From: Sweltsa coloradensis
Lineage: Eukaryota > Arthropoda > Insecta > Plecoptera > Chloroperlidae
NCBI GenBank assembly: GCA_024449915.1
Contig: JAMZAV010000160.1
Span: forward strand, 558,001 to 622,000
DNA length: 64,000 nt
Direction: 5' to 3'
The notes under the pieces were generated by a model. The model worked only from the letters and a program-made list of their open reading frames with translations, made no database searches and was not told the DNA's origin. Shown one piece after another: positions 48,261-57,786 of the stretch. How positions within the stretch are numbered: the stretch's first letter is position 1; every line of letters begins with the position of its first letter. The position numbers were made by a program, and so were the translations under genes.

Positions 48261-49008
48261 AAAGCCATATCTAGTTGAACGTGGTAAATCAAAGGTCAGG
48301 ACAAATTGGCCACAGTCTTGGAATATGGAAATTACTCTCATTTGTTACCTTTTGATAAAGTTATCAACATAAACCACAACAACTTTAGTAAAATGAACCA
48401 AAGGTAAACGTGTGACAATATTAATTTCATCTCAAGGTTCTCATGACGATGAGTGAGTCAGAATACGAGGTGACACGTACTAACAGCTGGGCTGTGGCTC
48501 GTCACTCGTCAGCATAACATCTTGAGTCATTCTCTCATCGTCGCGACGCGCCTCGATGCATATCATTATATGAGACAGGAAGAGGGCAATCATCAGAACA
48601 AACATATATTAAAAATGTAATGTGTTCATTATTGTGAAGAATTTCAAGAAAGCAAAATTGTTTGGATGTGAACGAATGAGTGCTTCAGAGTCGGTGGGTG
48701 GTTGGCTGGTTGCTCGTATTGACCTAGGATGAAGGGAGGGACGGGGTCACATAGAACTTCCCCAGATTGCTGATGTTTTGTAAAATGCACATGAGTTGAT
48801 CAATTTCTATTCAGATGATTTTCAAAACGAGACTGACACCGACAAAATGTGTTTTATTCACCGATGTAAATTTAGGGTCAAATCAAATTATTTGCCTTAT
48901 AAAAAGCATTTTGCATATTTATAATTGTAATTGCTACACTGTAAAATTTTCCTTGTGAAATTAAGTATACAGTATATGGAAGTAACACTTTCATATACAG
49001 TGTAATTA
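48261..49008. other. Gene-free spacer
   Basis: No gene recognised. A second imperfect hairpin around 48970-49000 pairs GTATATGGAAGT with ACTTTCATATAC. Confidence 0.4.
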
Positions 49009-49860
49009 AAATTACCCATCCATTGGACTCTTAAAATAATAAGGACGTGTACATTAAGAAACCATGTCCATTAGGTTAATTTTAGGGGTACGCAGGGCAT
49101 GTAATAAAACGGGAAGAAACATTATTTAAACTAGGTTATCATAAATCTACCCATCCATTGGACTCTTAAAATAATAAGACCATGTGCATTGAGAAACCAT
49201 GTCCATTAGGTTTATTTTATGGGTACGCAGGGCATGTAGCAAAACGAGTTGTATGCTATTATTACGTACAATCATGTTATGGTTCAAGAGCTGGTAATTG
49301 TGTTCATCGTACATCTCGGTATAAACCCTGGCAAAGCTATAACATACAAGATTATTATGGTTGAAGCTCTGGTAATTATGTGTTCATCGTACATCTCGGT
49401 AATGAACCCTGGCAAAGCTAAACATACAAGATTATTATGGTTCAAGAGCTGGTAATTGTGTTCATCGTACATCTCGGTATAAACCCTGGCAAAGCTAAAA
49501 CATACAAGATTATTATGGTTAAAGCGCTAGTAATTATGTGTTCATCGTACATCTCGGTAATGAACCCTGGCAAAGCTAAAACATACAAGATTATTATGGT
49601 TGAAGCTCTGGTAATTATGTGTTCATCGTACATCTCGGTATGAACCCTGGAAAAGCTAAAACATACAATATTATTATGGTTAAAGCTCTGGTAATTATGT
49701 GTTCATCGTACATCTCGGTATGAACCCTGGCAAAGCTAAAACATACAAGATTATTATGGTTGAAGCGCTAGTAATTATGTGTTCATCGTACAGTCAGTAT
49801 AAACCCTGGCAAAGCTATAACATACAAGAATATTAGCATTGGCACTGGTAATTAACTGTT
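49009..49860. repeat. Tandem array: ~135-bp pair followed by seven ~80-bp units
   Basis: A segment with ACCCATCCATTGGACTCTTA and GAAACCATGTCCATTAGG is present twice (about 49013 and 49149). Seven units of 78-80 bases follow, beginning ATTATTATGGTT at 49351, 49431, 49509, 49590, 49670 and 49750, with a first unit from about 49271. Each contains GTTCATCGTACATCTCGGTA and ACCCTGGCAAAGCTA. Alternating units share variants (GTTCAAGAG against GTTGAAGCT), suggesting expansion by dimers. The short frames here shift with the unit length and are not genes. Confidence 0.9.
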
Positions 49861-50189
49861 CGACGTCACCTTTACCTGTTATTACATGACAGACAAATTA
49901 TGAATTAAACTGTTACTCGATGAACGTGTCATGTGTGAAACTGCTGAGACATACATTGGTCTATCTGTAACAAAATGAATATTATTTATAATGTACTCTT
50001 TGCCGTTCGTCCCTCCTAGCGTTCAACGCTCCTAGCATACAACGATGTGTTCTCTCCGCTGGACGGTCTGCGAGTGAGACTCAGGATTAGGAATGTTGCC
50101 GTTGGCTTAGCTTGTATAGGCAGGAAACGCGTCCGAATTCTTCAGGCCAGTGGATGCCATTTTCAAAGGCGACTGGGTTCCGATGCCAT
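49861..50189. other. Gene-free spacer
   Basis: No gene or repeat recognised. Confidence 0.4.
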
Positions 50190-50576
50190 CAGTGGCACTC
50201 CCCCCCCCCCCGCTCCCTGCAAAATTAAGTGAGTCTAGACTCTAGACTATACTTATGCCCCGCCCCCCTCAATATCAAACAAGAGCATCGTTGAATTTTT
50301 TAAGTGGCAAGATTTTTAAACTGGCATTATGAGAATCTTAACAAATTGATAGACTATCGACGTAACACGCTAAAGATCTTAGTAGTATGCCACCATTTGC
50401 TATGTTCGAAATAAATAAAATGATAGTCCCTGACTTGCACTAACGGGACCCCCCATAGTGCCAGGATAGGCTTACATGTTTTTCCCCCGAAACAATAATT
50501 GTTTCATGGGCATTGGGCAATCATAGACATTTCTTAATGCCCCCTCCCTACCAAAAATGTACTTCCGGCGCCACTG
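50190..50576. mobile_element. hAT-like MITE candidate
   Basis: The left end CAGTGGCACTCCCCCC and the right end CCGGCGCCACTG form inverted CAGTGGC termini about 387 bases apart. Both have a polypyrimidine or polypurine run just inside. CAGTGGCG-type ends are typical of animal hAT elements. The 8 bases outside each end do not match, so the target duplication is absent or decayed. Confidence 0.35.
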
Positions 50577-51990
50577 ATTGATTGCCCCGACCGCCGAAGA
50601 TGACTTTTTGCGACGGCTTAGACTTCCTGAGTGTAATTATTGTATTCTCAGTCCTTGGACGTGAAATTTCGGGGAAAGTGTTACGCAAACGTTCCTTCAG
50701 AAATCGTAAATTTGGCCTCGTCTGGATCCATTTTTCACGCGAAAAATATTTGCGAATCCCCACGCTTACAATTGAGTTGATTGAAGGTCGCATTTTGTGT
50801 TTTTTTGCATTTAGAAAAAACACTCGTCTGCAAGGTGTCACGCGCACGCACATACCCTGAAGAATAATGACGGTTAAATTAATAATGGTTTGGTCGCTTT
50901 GATTTAAAGTCCCCCACTGAAAATCAGTTATATAACTGAGTGGGTAGACTCTAAATACAATTTATTTATTTATTATTTATTTATTTAATAAAATAATTCT
51001 AGAATGGAAAACTGGGACCTTTTGACGTTTCGGGTGGTCTCTTCGGGACACCGGGACAGGTGCCTGAAATAAGGTCTGTCATGGGAAAACCTAGACGTTT
51101 GGTCACCCTATTATAAATCACATTATAAATCATCAATCGCCGACTAGCCCTTCATAATATAACACCATCGGTCAAAAACTAAAAAAGTTTACGAAAGTTG
51201 TCTGAATAAAAGAAATGCTTTATTTTTATTATTAAGGCAAACATTAGGGACATCACCTCCATATAGGCCATTATATGCCCAATTTTTAAATATAGTGTAG
51301 CCTAAGACTACAGATGGATGGAGGTAATCTTTGGAGTAGCCACCCGCCGAATGCAAAATTAAATTTTGAGCAACTTTTATTTATTGTTCCAACACACATA
51401 AACACACTTTATTTTTTCTAATTCTTCTAAGTGTTAAATAATGCCAACTTTTTTCAATTTTATCTCAATGTTTTAGTTTTTTTCCCAGTCTAAGTTTTCA
51501 ACTTTTGAATGCGCGCCAAAACTATGGCTGCCTCCTTGCCTGCCCGCGACGTAACGTGTCTGACCGGTAATCGCCCGGGTGGGCGGACAACAGTCTACTG
51601 TACTACCATTGCTTATAGAAGATCTCAATGGTACTATCATTGAGTATAGAACCTGTACCACCACATATAACAGATTGTAATATTTTTCGGAGGCCCTATT
51701 TAGCTTCATCGTTTTGTCAGACGATCAGTCAGGAAGTGGGAGAGAACTAGAAGCGAGCAGAAGTAGCGAGAGCATGCTACTTGTTCCGTTATGCGGACCG
51801 GTAGTGCGCTACTTTTTTCACGGAGCATATTGTAGGGATAGCCACAATTTTTGTATTGTATGCGTGATATTTGTTAAGTTCTAAGTCAAAAGTTGGCACT
51901 GCAAATTAGCTTGTAACGCCCGCCGCGACGCTGCGAATGTTCCGAGTCTCCGTCTCCGAGTTTCAATGTGTAGTGCCCAGTGTAGCAATA
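50577..51990. other. Unassigned stretch; frame open on both strands at 50582-50860
   Basis: At 50582-50860 frames of 92 codons (plus) and 101 codons (minus) are open together, with no domain I recognise. The block has a sharp boundary with the preceding MITE candidate. The rest is spacer with ATTT repeats near 50965. Confidence 0.35.
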
Positions 51991-52600
51991 GCTTTGTTTG
52001 TTTGTCCTGTTTCAATTACACCAGGTGTACGTTTTTCTGTCCTGGTGTAAATGTACCTGTCACAACCCAGAAACGTTTTTTTGTCCTGTTGTAAGTTACC
52101 ACAACTGCGACTGGAGTAAGAATTTTACACCTGCTTATTTAGCAGGAGTGGGTGTAAAACAACAAAATATTGCGCCGGGCCGAGCAATATCTTTCCCAAT
52201 GATTATATGAATCTTCACGGCCTTTCTTAAAAGGGACAATGCCAATTAATCAACCGTTAAGCAAAAACCTAAGCCCAGGGCCGACATAACCTAAAACTAG
52301 GATAGGTCTGCTTGAAAGACGTATAGCAATGTTATGCACAACAATGTACTAGAAATCTATTATCTAGGCCAAAATATTGAAAAATATAGTTAGGCCCGAA
52401 GCCTATTAGCCTATCATCGTGTGGTATGTAGGCTCTAGGCCTTCCTAGCCTCGTCATATGTCAAAACTGGGTGCAAATATGTTTTTTTGTCCAACTGGGC
52501 GTAACGTGTACTTATTACTCCTATTTCCGGTTTTATGACGTACATCCGGATGATTCCAGGAGTAAATATGTGAACCTGGTACAGGACAAACAAACAAAGC
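51991..52600. mobile_element. 610-bp TIR element flanked by TA (MITE candidate)
   Basis: Perfect 20-bp terminal inverted repeats lie at 51991-52010 (GCTTTGTTTGTTTGTCCTGT) and 52581-52600, each flanked by TA. Inside, TGTCCTGGTGTAA-like words recur near the left end (about 52039 and 52083). Inverted relatives lie near the right end (GGACAAAAAAAC and GGGCGTAACGTGTAC read in reverse, about 52485-52512). These look like subterminal binding repeats. No transposase frame is present. TA flanks fit Tc1/mariner-type elements, but TA is common by chance. Confidence 0.7.
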
Positions 52601-53350
52601 TAATCTGTCACATCGGGAACGACGTGAGTATGAATGTCTGAGTATACCAAAATTATTTCAGTAATAGTAAATTATATGGTGCATCTTGAATGCTATTTCA
52701 GGGTCGTAAACTCTTCACAAAACGTAGGCAAAGATGTATATCAACGATAATTATTGATTTGTAGTGTAATCTGTAATAACGCGAATCGTCTGTATTGCAC
52801 ATTGAAATGAAGTGATTAGCGTCTTATATCCCCCTCCCCTCCATTGGGACATTCGACATTCCGTTGTCCTTTGTCCAGTAGGCCTAGTCTGATCCTCGCT
52901 GGGCTGTTTGTAACATTCTTACGCCGTGATTCCGCGAAAAAAACTCGTTGACAATAAATTCAATTATGAATGTTTCGTTCGGCCTAGAATTCTAGCCTGA
53001 ACGTTGAAAGAACGAGGTGAAACGAAACTATGTTCTTTTGATGAAAGGTAACGATCGAATCGACATAAATGAAGCCAAAAATCTTCTCAATCAACGTCAA
53101 AAGGCTAATAAAAACTGGGTTGAGAACTCCACACACCCATACGGAATGTAGCGCCGCTACATCTGAAAAAAATAGTATCGTAAAGTATCTTTGCTGCTAC
53201 TTCGCTACTTTTTCGGGGCATGTAGCGAAGCGTTATCGTAGTAGCGACCCCAAGACTGCATGATACGACGCCGCATGATTGTATCCACATGATTCGCGTA
53301 ACATATGAATGCTACTGTAACATTTTATTCAGACTGTTTCCATGTATTAT
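52601..53350. other. Gene-free spacer
   Basis: No gene or repeat recognised. Confidence 0.4.
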
Positions 53351-54455
53351 TGGATGAGCGAAGCGAAGATTCCATTCTACTACACTGGAGAAAAAAATCC
53401 GGAATGTTTTTTTTTTTACTTTCTTTCTTTTTTTGTATTTTTGTGTGTCTGTGAACACGATTCCGGCTAAACCGATACTCCGATTGCGATGAAATTTTAC
53501 GGAGACCTTCGAAATCTCTGAACTGCACCGTACGAAAAATCGATAGAAAAATTATTTCTCATGAAAATAGCAATTTTACGATTTTTTTCGTTTTTCTTGT
53601 TTTTTTCTGTTTGTATTTTTGTGTGTTTGTTAACACGATTCCGGCTAAACCGATACTCCGATTGCGATGAAATTTTATGGAGACCTTCGAAATCTTTGAA
53701 CTTAGAACTGCACCGTACGAAAAATCGACCGAAAAATTATTTCTCATGAAAATAGCAATTTTACGATTTTTTTTCGTTTTTCTTGTTTTTTTCTGTTTGT
53801 ATTTTTGTGGGTTTGTTAACACGATTCCAGCTAAACCAATACTCCAATTGCGATGAAATTTTCTGGAGACCTTTGAAATCTTTAAACGTAGAACTGCCAC
53901 CTTTTTGAGCGCAATCGAAAAATTATTTCTCATGAAAATCGCAATTTTACGATTTTTTTTCGTTTTCTTGTTTTTTCTGTTTGTATTTTTGTGTGTTTGT
54001 TAACACGATTCCGACTAAACCAATACTCCAATTGCGATGAAATTTTCTGGAAACCTTCGAAATCTTTGAAATTAGACCTCCCATGAATATCGTACTTTTA
54101 CGATTTTTTTCGATTTTTAGTGCGATAATTTCGTGACATTTGGGCCGATTCTGACCAAACGGGTGGGGCTACAACGTTCATATTTCACATAGACATTAAG
54201 TCCATTAAGCCATGTATTGCTTTTTGAAAGAAAGAGTTGAAAAAGTTAGCCAGAATCCATATAAATAAAGGTTTTAATATGAGTTTTTTTTAAAGGTTTA
54301 TAATAATAACAATTAACAAGTAACAATAGAAACTTGACAACAATCACCTACAATGCATTCAAAAAGCACTTGCAAAGGAAAAGTGGTCCTACAAAAACTA
54401 AAAACGAACAAAAAAGCTCATCCATCAACGCGGCGGGACTAAAGCGTTTTCCTAG
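53351..54455 (+). mobile_element. Helentron-like non-autonomous element, copy 3 (longest)
   Basis: It starts TGGATGAGCGAAGCGAAGAT after a flanking T at 53350. It ends GCTCATCCATCAACGCGG, GGGACTAAA, GCGTT, TTCCTAG at 54455 with T at 54456. The start TGGATGAGC and subterminal GCTCATCCA are exact inverses. The AACGC/GCGTT hairpin has a 12-base loop and ends a few bases before CTAG. Four internal units with TTCCGGCTAAACCGATACTC start at 53461, 53639, 53825 and 54009, with spacings of 178, 186 and 184. The segment before the 3' end matches copy 2. Frames inside are repeat by-products. Confidence 0.8.
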
Positions 54456-54469
54456 TATAATTCTATTTC

Positions 54470-54722
54470 TACCGTCAGTGTTGGCTCGCTACTCTGATTC
54501 GGGAGGACCCGGATTAAATCCCGTCGAGACCGGCAATCCTGACTGAAGTTTTTTCGGAGGTTTCCCATGCAAGGGATTGAGTCCTCCCTTTACAAATGCT
54601 CTAATTCCAATATAATATTTATTATACTTAGTTAGACACATGAATATCAACACCAACATGCACAAACATGCACTGCACCATGGGCAGGTTTCCTACGAAA
54701 AATTGTTATTATTATTATTCTA
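54470..54722 (+). mobile_element. tRNA-derived SINE, copy E
   Basis: CAGTGTTGGCTCGC, GATTCGGGAGGACCCGG, the B-box region GGATTAAATCCCG, then GAGACCGGCAATCCTGACTG, AAGTTTTTTCGGAGG, GGGATTGAGTCCTCC, TTAGACACATGAA, CACCATGGGCAGG and a (ATT)n tail. It sits 15 bases beyond the end of the Helentron-like copy. Confidence 0.8.
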
Positions 54723-55857
54723 TTTCTATGCTTTCTATGTATTGTAAGGGATCATAAAAAATATAGTCCTATGGATGCTTCCGCGGCATTGCATATAATA
54801 CAAAATTATTGAGATTTAAATTATGTACTTCAAAATTCTTGCTCCTTACCAGTACTGCAAAATTAATGCTAAGTAAATAAACAAACATGTTAATGATTGG
54901 CTGGTGGGCTGGATTGTGTTCTACGCGCCCCATTGACAAACTGGTATGTTAAGCAGGAAGTTTGTTTGTACTTTCTAATGTATATTGTTATTAATTATTT
55001 CTGAAGTTGTAGGCCTACATTACATAACAGAATAAGATCTACAACCCCATAGAAAGCTAGAAAAGGGCCATGAGGCCCCAGTCACAAAGTGTCTAACTTA
55101 CTATGTCTAGTTATAATTCTTAAATCCACATTATAAAATACAATACAAATGATAACAAATAATGTAAAAGGAGATAGTAAAGGGTGAGCAAATGATGGTG
55201 AACAATTGACAAATTGCAAAGACAGCTACAATAAAATAAATAAAATAAAAATCATCATACAATAAGACAAGCCTAACAACGGCACGTTAATAAATAATAT
55301 AACGGATATATATATATATTTAACCTTGGCTTTATAGTAGGCGACTGCCTACGACTGACTACACCGGGGTACCCCGGTGTAGTCACTTTTTTAATTTCTG
55401 TCTAAAGTACTAACATATATATCCAACATGAATATGTATGAATTCACCAGAAGTGTGATTCTGTAAAAATTATAAATGAGGCCCCAAATATAAAATTAAC
55501 CGGCCGAATCAAACCACGGAAAGCGTAGAAAATGTCTTGTCTAAACGGTTGACTAACTGATCTGGAATGTTCGTTCGTCTGCGTTACAGTAACCACCCCA
55601 CCAACTCTACTAATCACACTAACCAGTCCCCACACAAGATAATGATGCCACTTTTAAGCGTAAGCAACGTAAGTAGCCGCTTAGGGCGAAACATTTCTGG
55701 GGGGGGGGGGACAACGCTGCCTCAGCATCTAATTATATGTAAAATCATTTCTTGATTTGACTGTCGGAAACACTCCCGCGTATATTATTTAAAACAATCC
55801 AGAACTCAACCTAGGATCGAACCTGGTTCTCCCCTTAATCTAACTATCACCACACAT
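54723..55857. other. Gene-free stretch apart from one dispersed repeat
   Basis: The repeat at 55030-55135 is listed separately. A short palindrome ACACCGGGGTACCCCGGTGT lies at 55361-55380. A G run lies at 55700-55710. No gene recognised. Confidence 0.4.
55030..55135 (+). repeat. Dispersed repeat (pair with 20898-21018)
   Basis: CAACCCCATAGAAAGCTAG, GGCCATGAGGCCCC, AACTTACTATGTCTA and GTTATAATTCTTAAA match the copy at 20898 in the same orientation. It is followed by A-rich sequence with (AAAAT) runs near 55230. Confidence 0.65.
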
Positions 55858-56110
55858 CAGGGGCGGTTACAGGGGTCTATCGCCCCCAACCCCTTTTCCA
55901 TGGTCTTTGTCTTTTTCACTTGACCTATATTATAATACATTTTAAACGTTTTTTTAAGCTTTAAAAGTCGTAAATTTTTAAATTTGTTGCCTCCGGTGAT
56001 AAGATCTTGTTGGCAAAATTGGGACTTTACTACAGACCCCGTACTACGTCAAGGTCTCCCCCCCCCCTTTCCCTCCTACAACTCATTGTCGATTCCTGGA
56101 TACGCCACTG
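55858..56110. mobile_element. hAT-like MITE candidate
   Basis: The left end CAGGGGCGGTTACAGGGG and the right end CCTGGATACGCCACTG give inverted termini CAGKGGCGKWTMCAGG, 253 bases apart. C-rich tracts lie inside both ends. The flanking 8 bases do not match. This is the best-matched of the three hAT-like candidates. Confidence 0.45.
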
Positions 56111-56740
56111 CTTCCAAAGTTTGTTTTAAATTAGAGTACAATATAAATGTGAAAATTTGTAATTTGAACAAAAAAATATCTACATGGCAAAGACTATCGC
56201 TGATATTGTTTCCTATCTTCAAATTAGAACTATTGACACAGCCAAGGAAAACGCGTCTAACGAACATATCCTGAAAACGCTAGCAGATCGAAGTGATGGT
56301 TACTGTTTTGCCGTTTGAGCGTCGCCGTCAATGTGTTATCGTTCCCCGCCAGAGTTTACATCGACGCCAGACCATTTCCTCCCCGCTTTGGACACCCATA
56401 GATGTAGATAGATAAGTGGCCGCTGTATTTGCCGTCTTCCCGAAACGATCGGTCCAATTTAACGAAAAGAATGTCAAACTTGCAAGCACAATGAATGACA
56501 AATCACAATAGCTATACTTGCATTTAATTACCGTCTTTTTGACGAGTACATTTATAAAAAGTTACGTAAAAGTAGTAAATTAACATAAAATTTTGCAAAA
56601 AGTAGTAAGAGTTCAGATTTTGATAAAAAAAACGTATTTTTATTTTTTTCTCTACGACGAAAACTGTAAGCACGTAATCAACAATGTAATATCTTTGGTA
56701 ATATGATGATATGATCAAAGTATAAGCATTTACATGTAAT
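56111..56740. other. Gene-free spacer
   Basis: No gene or repeat recognised. Confidence 0.4.
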
Positions 56741-56839
56741 GTTTGTTTGTTTGTTTGTTTGTTTGTTTGTTTGTTTGTTTGTTTGTTTGTTTGTTTGTTT
56801 GTTTGTTTGTTTGTTTGTTTGTTTGTTTGTTTGTTTGTT

Positions 56840-56883
<44 letters not shown>

Positions 56884-56897
56884 TCGTTCTTTCTTTA
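56741..56897. repeat. Compound tetranucleotide repeat (GTTT)n-(CTTT)n
   Basis: About 25 uninterrupted GTTT units (56741-56840) are followed by about 13 CTTT units with one CGTT interruption near 56885. The switch from G to C at the same register suggests one point mutation followed by expansion. Confidence 0.95.
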
Positions 56898-57090
56898 TAT
56901 GAGTCTATAGTACAGCACAAGTACCATATTACATAGACAATATAATATAATATAATATATATAAATAAAGTAAAAATTAAAAATTATATTTTTATACCCA
57001 TTAACTAACAAATAATCATGAACAATAAACAAATATATTAAAATTACAAGTGCAACAAACATGAGAGTAAATAACGTTTATGTAACCATA

Positions 57091-57786
57091 ATACCATACA
57101 AAAATGCAAAAACTTGCAAAAAAGGGGCCAAGCCGAAAACGAGGAAGATACAAGTGGCTCAACTGCATAAAGTGGTGAGATCTAGAAGTGTGGCCAAGCC
57201 CATTATTTTGTTTAAAATAATAAATATTAAATATATTTATTAATTATATAATAAATTAATAATATATCAATATCCATATTATTATGTAACTATAATTATG
57301 AAATAAATATATTTACAAAAATAACATAAACATTAAATAAATTTTTTGAAACATTTACATGTGGAAATATCAAAATTAACAGACGCAATTCAAAATTAAA
57401 AGCTTGGTCGATGAATTTTTTACTTAGTTGTCGTTACTGACTAACCAAAACTTAACTAATCCAAATCCATTGACCAAGCTTTTAATTTTGAATGGCGTCT
57501 GTTAATTTTGATATTTCCACATGTAAATGTTTCAATAAATTTATTTAACGTTTATGTTATTTTTGTTAATATATTTATTTCATCATAATTATAGTTACAT
57601 AATAATATGGATATTGATATATTATTAATTTATTATATAATTAATAAATATATTTATTATTTTAAATAAAATAATGGGCTTGGCCACACTTCTAGATCTC
57701 ACCACTTTATGCAGTTGAGCCACTTGTATCTTCCTCGTTTTCGTCTTGGCTCCTTTTTTGCAAGTTTTTGCATTTTTGTATGGTAT
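57091..57786. mobile_element. Young 0.7-kb palindrome with ~320-bp arms (foldback element)
   Basis: The left arm 57091-57412 and right arm 57469-57786 are inverse complements, with about ten substitutions and two small gaps by eye. They surround a 56-base spacer with no self-similarity. Outer ends read ATACCATAC and are compatible with a TA target if the terminus is CCATAC. Each arm encodes the same short Lys/Arg-rich frame (AKTCKKGAK, then RKIQVAQLHKVVRSRS), simply because the arms match. No transposase is present. An assembly or replication fold-back artefact is an alternative. Confidence 0.8.

Noticed and set aside
49182..49643. Frames in the 80-bp tandem array
   Set aside because: The unit length is not a multiple of three throughout, so the frame drifts between units. 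No coding selection is visible.
49009..49860. CRISPR-like array
   Set aside because: The units are contiguous with no unique spacers, and the sequence is animal-like. It is an ordinary tandem repeat.
53559..53933. 124-codon minus frame with a repeated FHRNRSIGLAGIV phrase
   Set aside because: It is a shadow of the ~180-bp tandem units of the Helentron-like copy. Related words at 28742, 47946 and 61839 come from other copies of the family.
56678..56936. Frames of KERKKER/TNKQ or FVCL/LSFF repeats
   Set aside because: They come from the (GTTT)n-(CTTT)n microsatellite.
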